Shown: in pieces, positions 1-5,681 of the stretch
How the letters are laid out: every line of letters begins with the position of its first letter
Position numbering within the stretch: position 1 is the stretch's first letter
NCBI GenBank assembly: GCA_003353825.1
Contig: PIVW01000251.1
Span: 1 to 8,382, forward strand
Length of the DNA stretch: 8,382 bases
Direction of reading: 5' to 3'
Origin: Chloroflexota bacterium
GTDB lineage: Bacteria; Chloroflexota; Anaerolineae; J102
The notes under the pieces: model-generated
What the model was told of the DNA's origin: nothing
The model's database searches: none
What the model saw: only the letters and a program-made list of their open reading frames with translations
Position numbers and translations under genes: made by a program

Positions 1-84
1 GTGGTGGGTGTCAGGTGGTGGGTGGCAGGTGTCAGGTGTCAGGTGGTGGGTGTCAGGTGGTGGGTGTCAGGTGGTGGGTGGTAG
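1..84. repeat. G-rich heptad/14-mer tandem repeat
   Basis: The first 84 bases divide exactly into 7-bp units. The two unit types are GTGGTGG and GTGTCAG, joined mostly as the 14-mer GTGGTGGGTGTCAG. The order is 14-mer (1-14), 14-mer variant with GGCAG (15-28), two single GTGTCAG units (29-35, 36-42), two perfect 14-mers (43-56, 57-70) and a variant ending GGTAG (71-84). AT-rich sequence follows at once, so the right boundary is sharp. The left boundary is outside the window, so the array may be longer. The plus strand has many GG and GGG runs and could form a two-tier G-quadruplex. An open frame crosses the array but has no protein-like character. Similar intergenic heptads are, to my knowledge, frequent in Chloroflexota genomes. 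Confidence 0.9.
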
Positions 85-228
85 AATTTTACCATGTATT
101 GAGACCTTTCCTGAACCGAAGACGTGTAGGGATTGTTCTACAGTCTTCTCTGTGTGGTGTGGCTCGATTACCATGATGCTAGCCACCCTTCAGCCTTGCT
201 TATGCCTGTGTTCGATAAAGCCTAGACC

Positions 229-257
229 GTGCCATCCACCCTCACCTATCGTATAAT
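229..257 (+). promoter_or_regulatory. Predicted sigma70-type promoter for the ACT-domain regulator
   Basis: A perfect TATAAT lies at 252-257. A 4-of-6 match to the -35 box, GTGCCA, lies at 229-234, giving the ideal 17-bp spacer. Transcription would start near 264 and leave a leader of about 80 nt before the ATG at 346. The strength of the call rests on the perfect -10 box and the spacing; the -35 box is only fair. Confidence 0.55.
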
Positions 258-261
258 CAGA

Positions 262-299
262 GACAAACCAGCGTGCAGAACTACTTAGACTGGTTTTGT
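262..299 (+). promoter_or_regulatory. Leader stem-loop or operator ahead of the ACT regulator
   Basis: AAACCAG (265-271) pairs perfectly with CTGGTTT (290-296) across an 18-nt loop. Allowing one bulged base, the stem extends by ACA/TGT on the outside. The left arm starts almost exactly at the transcription start predicted from the -10 box at 252-257, so the mRNA would begin with this hairpin. It could protect the 5' end, bind a regulator as RNA, or be a DNA operator just downstream of +1. No U-run follows the right arm, so it is not a terminator. Confidence 0.4.
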
Positions 300-345
300 A
301 TGCAATCCCTAACGGGTAACGTTGCCCTCGAATGGAGATCACTAT

Positions 346-879
346 ATGCGTAAAAACTTGGTAATCACACTAACCGGCCATGACCGGGTAGGTATCGTCG
401 AACAGCTTACTAAATTGGTGCTTGATCATAACGGAAATGTAGGCGGCAGTCGCATGGCCCGGCTGGGCGGCGAATTTGCTCTGATGATGTTGGTCTCTCT
501 TTCAGCCGAGGATTTTGATGATTTTCGTAAGGCTGTACGTGGACTGAGGGAAGAAGGTTTTAAGGTTGCTACACGTGATACCGAACGCCGTGATCCAGCG
601 AAATATGCCGGATGGATGCCCTATCGAGTCGATTTGAAAGGGGCCGATCACGAAGGCATTCTTTACAACATAGTCCATCACCTGGCCGAGGCAGGCATCA
701 ATATCGAAACGATGGATACAAACACGGTCAAAGCACCCATGAGTGGCATTCCCCTCTTCACGATGGTTGCGATCGTGGTTGTACCTCCGCAATTACAGTA
801 CCACGATTGGCACGACGCCCTAGAAGAGATCGGTGACCGAGAAAATGTTGAGATCGATGTCTCGCCTTATACCGGCTAA
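346..879 (+). CDS. Two-ACT-domain protein, GcvR-like regulator
   Basis: A 177-residue protein made of two ACT domains in tandem, at residues about 5-78 and 92-172. Both begin with the typical strand-glycine turn: LTGHDRVGIV near residue 8 and LKGADHEGILYNIV near 97. The second contains the classic GINIETMDT segment (118-125). ACT pairs of this size are the GcvR family. In enterobacteria GcvR binds glycine and restrains the activator GcvA of the glycine cleavage system. No GcvA or glycine cleavage gene is nearby, so the target here is unknown, and the protein may simply sense an amino acid through protein contacts. It has no DNA-binding domain. I chose the ATG at 346 because GGAG lies 8 bp upstream (334-337); an in-frame TTG at 322 lacks such a site. 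The gene seems monocistronic, with a promoter at 229-257. The ACT-pair assignment is firm; the regulator role is inferred. Confidence 0.85.
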   Translation: MRKNLVITLTGHDRVGIVEQLTKLVLDHNGNVGGSRMARLGGEFALMMLVSLSAEDFDDFRKAVRGLREEGFKVATRDTERRDPAKYAGWMPYRVDLKGADHEGILYNIVHHLAEAGINIETMDTNTVKAPMSGIPLFTMVAIVVVPPQLQYHDWHDALEEIGDRENVEIDVSPYTG

Positions 880-988
880 GGACCTAGCGATTGTTCCCAG
901 ACTGCGCTGAGAAAATCAGGCCCCGCTGGAGCAAGTAGCAGGTCGCAGGTGCGAGCTCGGTTGCAGACAAAAGTTGAACTTGCCACAC

Positions 989-1012
989 ACATCGACAATT
1001 ATTTGTCGATGT
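989..1012. promoter_or_regulatory. Perfect 10-bp inverted repeat with 4-nt loop
   Basis: ACATCGACAA (989-998) and TTGTCGATGT (1003-1012) are exact reverse complements around TTAT. The repeat lies 110 bp after the ACT regulator and 76 bp before the next ORF. No T-run follows on either strand, which argues against an intrinsic terminator. A weak promoter-like pair overlaps it: TTGAAC at 974-979 and AATTAT at 997-1002, with a 17-bp spacer. That position would suit an operator for a dimeric repressor. The symmetry is seen directly; the operator role is a guess. Confidence 0.5.
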
Positions 1013-1087
1013 CGACGCTGTAAGCGCCTACTTGACGTCTACATGCAAACGAAATGACATCCGGGACCGTATAAGAAGAAAACATGT

Positions 1088-1432
1088 ATGCAGGTTAAGG
1101 TACGAAAACCCCATCGCTCGAATTATCCCAACCCCATCAAATTCCAACGTGGTGAGCGTGTCTGTATTGGGCAAGCGGACACAAAATACGGGGGGTGGAT
1201 TTGGACAACGGTGGGGTCCGGCAACAGCGGTTGGGCTCCGTTACAACTGTTAGAGTTAGAAGGCGACGAAGCTGTTACACAAACGCCATGGGGGTCAATC
1301 CGTGCCGGGGACATGCTCGCTGCCTGGGTAGCACATGATCTGCTGCACACTCGCCAGCTAGTGGAATTGCGCTGGGCCTACACAACATCGGCAGTTTTAC
1401 CTTTTCGGGTGAATTATGCAGGTGACTGGTGA
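1088..1432 (+). pseudogene. Chimeric ORF: SH3-like N-terminus joined to DinB C-terminus
   Basis: This 114-codon ORF is in one frame but carries parts of two unrelated families. Residues about 6-60 look like a bacterial SH3-like domain: SNYPNPIKFQRGERV followed by GGWIWTTV and GNSGWAPLQLLEL. Residues about 70-114 look like the last helix and tail of a DinB/DUF664-type four-helix protein: RAGDMLAAWVAHDLLHTRQL and a closing NYAGDW. The fragment keeps the HDLLH pair that contributes two metal ligands in DinB enzymes, but lacks the first three helices and the earlier ligand. The second half of the SH3-type protein is also missing. A deletion joining two neighbouring genes near 1272-1305 explains this best. 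No strong ribosome binding site precedes the ATG (only AAGAAG at 1073-1078). It might still be expressed as a small fusion, but I expect no enzymatic function. Confidence 0.6.
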
Positions 1433-1486
1433 TATCGTTAGACAACGTAAAACCAAGCTGCAGCGCAGCAGAAAGGAGACGACACG

Positions 1487-2440
1487 ATGCGAGTTATCAT
1501 TATCGGTGGTACAGGACACGTTGGAACGTATCTGGTTCCAAGATTGGTTGAAGCCGGCCATGAAGTCATTGCGGTCAGCAGACGAGAACGAATCCCATAC
1601 CAGGAACACGCCGCTTGGGAGTCAGTACAACAGGTCGAGATCGATCGCACCGAAGCTGAGAAATCAAGTACATTCGGCAACCAAATTCGCGAACTTGCGC
1701 CTGATATCGTTATCGACATGATCTGCTTCCATCCCGATAGCGCCCGGCATTTAGTGGAAGCGCTGCGTGGGCGTGTACAACAGGTTTTGCATTGCGGCAC
1801 GATCTGGGTTCACGGCCCCAGCGTGCAAGTGCCCACAAGCGAAACCCAGACCCGGGCGCCCTTCGGCGAGTATGGCATCAACAAAGCGGCCATAGAAACC
1901 TATTTGCTGGACGAAGCCCGACGCAATGGATTTCCGACCACCATCCTGCACCCGGGCCATATCGTCGGTCCCGGCTGGGCGCCACTCAATCCTGCCGGCC
2001 ACTTTAATCCTGACACGTTCGTAAAACTGGCGCGTGGCGAGGAGGTGATCTTGCCAAACATCGGCATGGAAACAGTGCACCATGTGCATGCTGATGATGT
2101 CGCCCAGTCCTTTATGCAGGCGATCGCCCATTGGAGCACGGCAGTCGGCGAGAGTTTTCACGTTGTCTCGGCAGCGGCGCTGACATTACGTGGTTACGCC
2201 GAGGCTATGGCGGCCTGGTTTGGCCGGCCCGCCCACTTGAGTTATCTGCCGTGGGAGGCTTGGAAGCGCACCGTTTCCGAAGAAGAAGCCGATGCGACCT
2301 GGGATCACATCGCTCACAGCCCGAATTGCAGTATCGCTAAAGCGCGACGGCTGCTCGAGTACCGGCCACGCTACAGTTCACTGCAAGCTGTGCAGGAATC
2401 GGTGCAATGGTTGATCGAACATGAGGGGCTGCTAGACTAG
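1487..2440 (+). CDS. NAD(P)-dependent epimerase/dehydratase (extended SDR)
   Basis: A 317-residue protein of the extended short-chain dehydrogenase/reductase superfamily. The Rossmann nucleotide loop is at the very N-terminus, GGTGHVG (G7-x-x-G10-x-x-G13 pattern). The active-site tyrosine and lysine appear as YGINK (Y129, K133), with a candidate Thr in CGTIWVHG (T105). ILHPGHIVGPG (153-163) is the usual strand and loop after the catalytic lysine. HHVHADDVAQ (198-207) is the conserved segment found in NAD-dependent epimerases, and the C-terminal part carries the substrate-binding variable region. The family acts on nucleotide sugars, flavonoid-like ketones or sterols; the substrate cannot be read from sequence. 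The ATG at 1487 has AGGAG 8 bp upstream (1474-1478). It stands alone, with no sugar-nucleotide genes beside it, and appears intact and full length. The family is secure, the reaction unknown. Confidence 0.88.
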   Translation: MRVIIIGGTGHVGTYLVPRLVEAGHEVIAVSRRERIPYQEHAAWESVQQVEIDRTEAEKSSTFGNQIRELAPDIVIDMICFHPDSARHLVEALRGRVQQVLHCGTIWVHGPSVQVPTSETQTRAPFGEYGINKAAIETYLLDEARRNGFPTTILHPGHIVGPGWAPLNPAGHFNPDTFVKLARGEEVILPNIGMETVHHVHADDVAQSFMQAIAHWSTAVGESFHVVSAAALTLRGYAEAMAAWFGRPAHLSYLPWEAWKRTVSEEEADATWDHIAHSPNCSIAKARRLLEYRPRYSSLQAVQESVQWLIEHEGLLD

Positions 2441-2476
2441 ATCGGCAATTGAGCTACAAGCGCCAACAATCGGAAT

Positions 2477-2512
2477 TGAAGATTGATGATTGCACGGTGC
2501 TTTCAATCTTCA
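2477..2512 (+). terminator. Inverted repeat after the epimerase, possible terminator
   Basis: TGAAGATTGA (2477-2486) is the exact reverse complement of TCAATCTTCA (2503-2512), with a 16-nt loop. It begins 36 bp after the epimerase stop. The stem is AT-rich and what follows (GTCTTTGATCCTT) is only mildly T-rich, so as an intrinsic terminator it would be weak. The GAAGATTGA motif resembles short dispersed intergenic repeats, so it may instead be a repeat-derived element. Confidence 0.35.
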
Positions 2513-2554
2513 GTCTTTGATCCTTATAAACTCTTAGCGCCTGCAAATCGTAAA

Positions 2555-2569
2555 GCACCGCATCGGTGC
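2555..2569 (-). terminator. Compact hairpin after the helicase, possible terminator
   Basis: GCACCG (2555-2560) and CGGTGC (2564-2569) form a GC-rich 6-bp stem with a 3-nt loop. Read on the minus strand it lies 26 bp after the helicase stop and is followed by TTTACGATTT. That is the layout of a modest intrinsic terminator for the helicase transcript. The interrupted T-run limits confidence. Confidence 0.4.
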
Positions 2570-2595
2570 AATGATCCATGCCTGAATCTCGTTCT

Positions 2596-4305
2596 TTATG
2601 CGCGCTCGAGTGTTACCTGGTGCCTGCGAATGCGATAGTTGCCGGCTTTATCGAGTACCTGGCCTACCAGTTCTTCGGGGATATCGACATGGGTGTGCTC
2701 TTCGTGGATGCGGATGGCGCCGATGCTGTATCCGGGGATATCCGCGCTTCCGGCAATGCTGCCGACCACATCATTGGGGCGAATACCATGTAGTTTTCCA
2801 GCACTGAGAACGAGTCGCACCATGCCCTGTTCGTGGGATTGCTTGTCCCACGGTTTGCCGTTAGATTTGCCGTTAGGTTTGCCGTTGCGTTTACCGTTAT
2901 ATTTGCCGCCTTGTCTTGTCTCGCGCTGGTAATCACGTTTGCCATTACGTCTATCCCCGCGTCTTTCTAGTCGGGGTCGGGGTTGCTGAATTTCGCTAAT
3001 GGGGGCGATGGGCCGTTGCTTTTCCTCGGCCCGCGCCAACTTCATCGCCGCAGTGGCAATCTCAAAGGGGTCGTGTCCGGCCTCAGCCAGTTTGTGAACC
3101 ATATCGCGTTCTCGTTGCCCTCGGCCCCGGCGCAACCACATTTCCAGTTGCTCAAACAATTTGGCGTCGCGATAGGTGCGAATGTCATCTTCGGTTGGTA
3201 ATTTCGCTTCCGTGAGTTTTTGCCTGGTCAGTGTTTCTATGCGGCGCAATTGCCACCGCTCCTTGGGGGTCAGCAGGGTGATGGCAATGCCTGTTTTTCC
3301 TGCCCGCCCTGTGCGTCCCACACGATGCACATAGACTTCGGGATCCTGCGGCAGATCATAGTTGATGACGTGCGAAATATCGTCGATATCCAGACCACGG
3401 GCGGCTACATCTGTCGCTACAAGGACGGTACTTTGATGGCGGCGGAAGCGATTGAGCACTTGCTCGCGTGCGTCCTGGCTCAGATCACCATTCAGCGCCT
3501 CGGCCGGGAAACCTCGCACAGAAAGTTCACTGGCCAGATCGCCACTGTCCACGCGCGTACGCACGAAAATCAGGGCGCTACTGATATCCTCGACCTCAAA
3601 TAACCTCGTCAGCGCTGCCAGCTTGTCTCGATGATTTAGCAGATAGTATCGTTGTTCGAGAGCAGCCACTGTCAATTGTTTGCGCTGGATGGTCACCGCC
3701 TGTGGATCACGCATATAGCGGTCGGCCAAACGGCGGATGGGTGCAGGCAGGGTGGCCGAGAACAGGGCTGTCTGGCGGGACTCTGGCGTCTCGATAAGAA
3801 TGGCCTCGATATCTTCGATAAAGCCCATGCTCAACATTTCGTCCGCTTCATCCAACACAACGGTGTCTACAGCGCTCAAATCGAGGGCGCCCTGGCGGAT
3901 GAGATCGAGCAGACGTCCGGGCGTGCCCACTACGATATCAATCCCTTTGCGCAGGCGTCGAATCTGGCGCTCGTAGGGTTGGCCGCCATAAACGGCAAGC
4001 ACACGCACGCCTCGATGCTGACCATAGTCGTAGATCGCCTTGGCAACTTGCATGGCCAGTTCACGGGTCGGCGCCAGGATCAAGCCCTTGACACCGTGCT
4101 GGCCGGGAACCAGATTATGTAGCATGGGTAAGGCAAAGGCCGCCGTTTTTCCGGTTCCGGTCTGGGCCTGTCCGGTCACATCCTGGCCCGAAAGCATGAG
4201 TGGGATGATGGCCGTCTGGATGGGGGTGGGCTCGGTATAACCGCGCTCGCTGACAGCCTGCACCAACTGCGGATGCAGGTCCATTCCTTCAAATTCGCTT
4301 TTCAT
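2596..4305 (-). CDS. deaD: DEAD-box ATP-dependent RNA helicase, DeaD/CshA type
   Basis: A 569-residue helicase that unwinds RNA duplexes using ATP, typically in ribosome assembly, mRNA turnover and cold adaptation. All core motifs are present: Q motif PTPIQ (26-30), motif I AQTGTGKT (47-54), PTRELA (79-84), TPGR (128-131), DEAD (152-155), SAT (183-185), ATDVAARGLDI (297-307) and HRVGRTGRAG (327-336). The two RecA-like domains end near residue 355. A helical extension follows, then a basic low-complexity linker with NGK repeats (about 443-490). A DbpA-type RNA-binding domain closes the protein (about 494-567, with MVRLVLSAGKLHGIRPNDVV and a conserved IGAIRIHEEHTHVDIPEEL). The ATG at 4305 is preceded by AGGAG only 4 nt away. 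An in-frame extension of 16 codons upstream to 4353 looks non-coding. It is transcribed away from the VOC/HD genes and towards the epimerase, and has a long structured leader. Family certain; symbol by closest type. Confidence 0.95.
   Translation of the reverse strand: MKSEFEGMDLHPQLVQAVSERGYTEPTPIQTAIIPLMLSGQDVTGQAQTGTGKTAAFALPMLHNLVPGQHGVKGLILAPTRELAMQVAKAIYDYGQHRGVRVLAVYGGQPYERQIRRLRKGIDIVVGTPGRLLDLIRQGALDLSAVDTVVLDEADEMLSMGFIEDIEAILIETPESRQTALFSATLPAPIRRLADRYMRDPQAVTIQRKQLTVAALEQRYYLLNHRDKLAALTRLFEVEDISSALIFVRTRVDSGDLASELSVRGFPAEALNGDLSQDAREQVLNRFRRHQSTVLVATDVAARGLDIDDISHVINYDLPQDPEVYVHRVGRTGRAGKTGIAITLLTPKERWQLRRIETLTRQKLTEAKLPTEDDIRTYRDAKLFEQLEMWLRRGRGQRERDMVHKLAEAGHDPFEIATAAMKLARAEEKQRPIAPISEIQQPRPRLERRGDRRNGKRDYQRETRQGGKYNGKRNGKPNGKSNGKPWDKQSHEQGMVRLVLSAGKLHGIRPNDVVGSIAGSADIPGYSIGAIRIHEEHTHVDIPEELVGQVLDKAGNYRIRRHQVTLERA
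2857..2904 (-). repeat. Four 12-bp tandem repeats in the helicase linker
   Basis: Four consecutive 12-bp units on the plus strand, GCCGTTAGATTT, GCCGTTAGGTTT, GCCGTTGCGTTT and ACCGTTATATTT, encode four copies of Asn-Gly-Lys-X on the minus strand. Units differ at a few positions, mostly in the variable fourth codon. As 12 is a multiple of 3, gain or loss of units keeps the reading frame. The array forms the basic flexible spacer between the helicase core and the RNA-binding domain, so copy number would tune linker length and charge. Confidence 0.85.
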
Positions 4306-4332
4306 GATGCTCCTACTGGCGTTCTGATGAAT

Positions 4333-4384
4333 CCTCTGTGGTGGGACCCTCACGGGTTTTCCACCTTTGGTCTGCTAACAGAGG
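4333..4384 (-). promoter_or_regulatory. Long-range pairing arms in the helicase leader
   Basis: CCTCTGT (4333-4339) and ACAGAGG (4378-4384) are exact reverse complements enclosing 38 nt, all within the leader just upstream of the helicase start. On the transcript the 3' arm lies about 20 nt before the AGGAG. A local alternative hairpin (TCTG-TTAG-CAGA within 4371-4383) would compete for the upstream arm. Such a switchable stem is plausible for a cold-responsive helicase mRNA, but this is inference from pairing alone. Confidence 0.35.
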
Positions 4385-4415
4385 ACTCATTCGCAAATAA
4401 GAGCCGTACCCTGTC

Positions 4416-4448
4416 GCAATAAAATGCCCGGCCTCGTGGGGTCGGGCA
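4416..4448 (-). terminator. Attenuator-like hairpin in the helicase leader
   Basis: Bases 4425-4433 pair with 4440-4448 through nine pairs (one G-T), mostly GC, with a 6-nt loop. On the minus strand the stem, starting TGCCCG and ending CGGGCA, is followed directly by TTTTATT (4424-4418). That is the form of an intrinsic terminator, and it sits about 110 nt upstream of the helicase start codon and downstream of the promoter proposed at 4514-4540. No gene in this orientation lies just upstream in need of a terminator, so premature termination of the helicase transcript (attenuation) is the simpler reading. The hairpin is visible; its regulatory use is inferred. Confidence 0.5.
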
Positions 4449-4513
4449 ACCCTGTGGATATTCAAAACTTCATGTTTCTAGAATGTATCATCCATAAGTG
4501 GATGACCGCAGCC

Positions 4514-4540
4514 AGTATAACATACTTTGGCAGAATGCAA
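4514..4540 (-). promoter_or_regulatory. Predicted promoter of the helicase, extended -10
   Basis: On the minus strand TTGCAT (4540-4535) and TATACT (4519-4514) form -35 and -10 boxes. The spacer of 15 bp is short, but TG-T directly before the -10 box (4522-4520) makes an extended -10 element, which relaxes the need for a good -35. Transcription starting near 4507 would give a leader of about 200 nt containing the hairpins at 4425-4448 and 4333-4384. Confidence 0.4.
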
Positions 4541-4773
4541 GATTATAAAGATCGGGATGTCAGATTGGGAGTTATTCGATAACGGAAACCTGAATACCGG
4601 GAAACCAGGTGGCTTTTGCCAAGAGTACGTTTATGGTGATCTCCACATCCTCACTCCTTGCCGACCGACGAATTTCATAATTGCCTTCGTTCGGATAAAA
4701 TCTCAGGTGTAGAAACGCAAATCTGTGATTGTTTCTCTTATTCGTGTGAGGTCTAAAAGTGGAGTGTGAATCA

Positions 4774-4863
4774 ATGGACATTCGTTACGCACATACCAAC
4801 ATTGTCGCACAAGACTGGCGCAGTCTCGTACGATTCTACGAAGAAGTACTTGACACAGCTTGA
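4774..4863 (+). pseudogene. Truncated VOC/glyoxalase-family protein, N-terminal stub
   Basis: The ATG at 4774 follows GGAG (4761-4764) with a 9-nt gap and opens a 29-codon frame ending in TGA. The peptide begins MDIRYAHTNIVAQDWRSLVR and continues FYEEVLDTA. This is the standard first beta-alpha unit of the vicinal oxygen chelate (glyoxalase/bleomycin-resistance/dioxygenase) superfamily, with the H-x-N-I-V-A strand and the helix ending in FYEEVL. The His would be the first metal ligand. Complete proteins have about 120-150 residues, so roughly 80% is missing. The next gene starts 51 bp later, leaving no room for the rest. The ribosome binding site and start are well preserved, suggesting a recent deletion or that the stub is still translated as a leader to the HD gene. 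Too short for most gene finders. Confidence 0.65.
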
Positions 4864-4914
4864 ATCTCAGCAAGAATGAACATGCCACCTGGATCGGACT
4901 TTCGGGAGCAAACA

Positions 4915-5517
4915 ATGGATATAAAGATCGTCAAAAGCATCGCATACGAGGCTATGGGTACGCGTCAACAACACCCAAGGCGTGAACCCGGCTGGTTGTA
5001 TTATCACGGCCACCGCCTTGGTAATATCGCCCTGTCTCTAAGCGATACCCTTGATGTCGCTGTCGACCGTAACATCCTCTATGCCGGAGCATTGTTCCAC
5101 GACGTTGGCAAAGGCAGCGAACCTCACAATGCGACAGGTGCAGATCGCGCCCTCACATTACTCGAAGAGGTATGTTCGCAATCCGAACTCGCTGGGATTT
5201 ACGACATTGTTTGGAATCATAACCAACGTCATCTCTCCGGCCATACGCACTCGGCAAAACTGGTGCAGGATGCCGATATCCTCGACCATGTGGGGAAGAT
5301 CGCACCGTGGCTCGCCTTTTACTGGAGCGGATCTCGCGGCGAAGCCTTTGCAGAGCATAGGCGCTACCTGACTAGTGAAGAGAACGGGCGATATCGCCAG
5401 GGGATGCGTGCAGTCCTGAATTTCGAGATTTCGAAATCCCGATTTGATGAACGTATCGCCTACGAAGACAGGTTTTTTAGCGAATTCCAGCAACTGTACC
5501 AGGAGGGTGAGGAATGA
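4915..5517 (+). CDS. HD-domain metal-dependent phosphohydrolase
   Basis: A 200-residue HD-superfamily protein. The metal-binding pattern is complete: H33 in YYHGHRLGNIAL, the HD doublet H62-D63 in LFHDVGKGSEP, a histidine in NHNQRH (102-106) and a downstream Asp in QDADILDHVGK (118-128). HD proteins of this size act on nucleotides or other phosphomonoesters with Mg, Mn or Fe; the natural substrate here is unknown. The segment after residue 130 (WLAFYWSGSRGEAFAEHRRY) is the helical C-terminal half seen in small stand-alone HD hydrolases. I chose the ATG at 4915, which has GGGAG 6 nt upstream (4904-4908); an upstream in-frame ATG at 4876 lacks a good site. It follows the VOC stub by 51 bp and may share its transcript. 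Its stop overlaps a further ATG by ATGA, so a coupled downstream gene probably once existed. Convergent with the MFS gene, only 29 bp apart, with no terminator visible. Confidence 0.85.
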   Translation: MDIKIVKSIAYEAMGTRQQHPRREPGWLYYHGHRLGNIALSLSDTLDVAVDRNILYAGALFHDVGKGSEPHNATGADRALTLLEEVCSQSELAGIYDIVWNHNQRHLSGHTHSAKLVQDADILDHVGKIAPWLAFYWSGSRGEAFAEHRRYLTSEENGRYRQGMRAVLNFEISKSRFDERIAYEDRFFSEFQQLYQEGEE

Positions 5518-5681
5518 ATCGCTGGCAAACGCTCGTGTTATTTTCCCTAACCAACTTCAGCCACAGACGCATCAAAAAACTCAGTCTGATCGCGGGGTTC
5601 ATGGACGGTGGTCGCGAGCAAAATCAAACCGGCAATTGCAAAAAACGCCGAGATTATGAAGAGAAAATTGTAGCCTTTTAG
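5514..5681 (+). pseudogene. Orphan coupled start: truncated ORF after the HD gene
   Basis: An ATG at 5514 overlaps the HD stop as ATGA and is preceded by a purine-rich AGGAGGGTGAGG (5501-5512), an excellent translational coupling signal. The ORF begins [14 protein letters not shown], hydrophobic like the start of a membrane or exported protein. From about 5547 it runs antisense through the end of the MFS gene, where the peptide ([13 protein letters not shown] and so on) turns basic and looks like an antisense shadow. The 55-codon frame ends at 5681. The simplest reading is that only about 11-14 codons of a real third operon gene survive, the rest replaced by the MFS locus. A genuine small protein cannot be excluded. 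Confidence 0.35.

Larger units (their letters stand above)
4306..4773. other. Gene-free interval between helicase and VOC stub
   Basis: This 468-bp divergent interval has two halves. The left half (4306 to about 4540) is the helicase promoter and structured leader. In the right half I see no intact gene. A minus-strand reading from about 4705 to 4572 has protein-like composition (LRFYPNEGNYEIRRSARSED and on to VSVIE) but no convincing start, and I recognise no family; it may be a remnant or chance. On the plus strand TTCATA (4674-4679) and TAAAAT (4696-4701), 16 bp apart, form a fair promoter towards the VOC stub and HD gene. Confidence 0.5.

Noticed and set aside
1..84. CRISPR array
   Set aside because: Units are 7 and 14 bp with no unique spacers, so this is a simple tandem repeat.
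8..256. 82-codon frame across the heptad array
   Set aside because: Its first third is the translated repeat, and the rest runs over the promoter of the ACT regulator; no protein character.
1457..1469. GCTGC-AGC-GCAGC hairpin just before the epimerase ribosome binding site
   Set aside because: Five pairs with a 3-nt loop and no T-run; too short to claim as regulatory without conservation data.
1751..2161. 136-codon minus-strand frame
   Set aside because: Antisense to the Rossmann-fold epimerase, which has full motif support on the plus strand.
2578..2945. Several plus-strand frames and a minus-strand frame over the helicase 3' end
   Set aside because: All are other-frame readings of the DbpA-like domain and the NGK repeats; none has its own ribosome binding site.
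3652..4122. 156-codon plus-strand open frame
   Set aside because: It lies wholly antisense to the well-conserved helicase core and its peptide matches no family I know; it is a by-product of codon bias in the helicase.
4572..4781. 69-codon minus-strand frame with partly protein-like sequence
   Set aside because: It overlaps the VOC stub start on the other strand, lacks a good start, and I recognise no family. Kept only as a possible remnant in the interval description.
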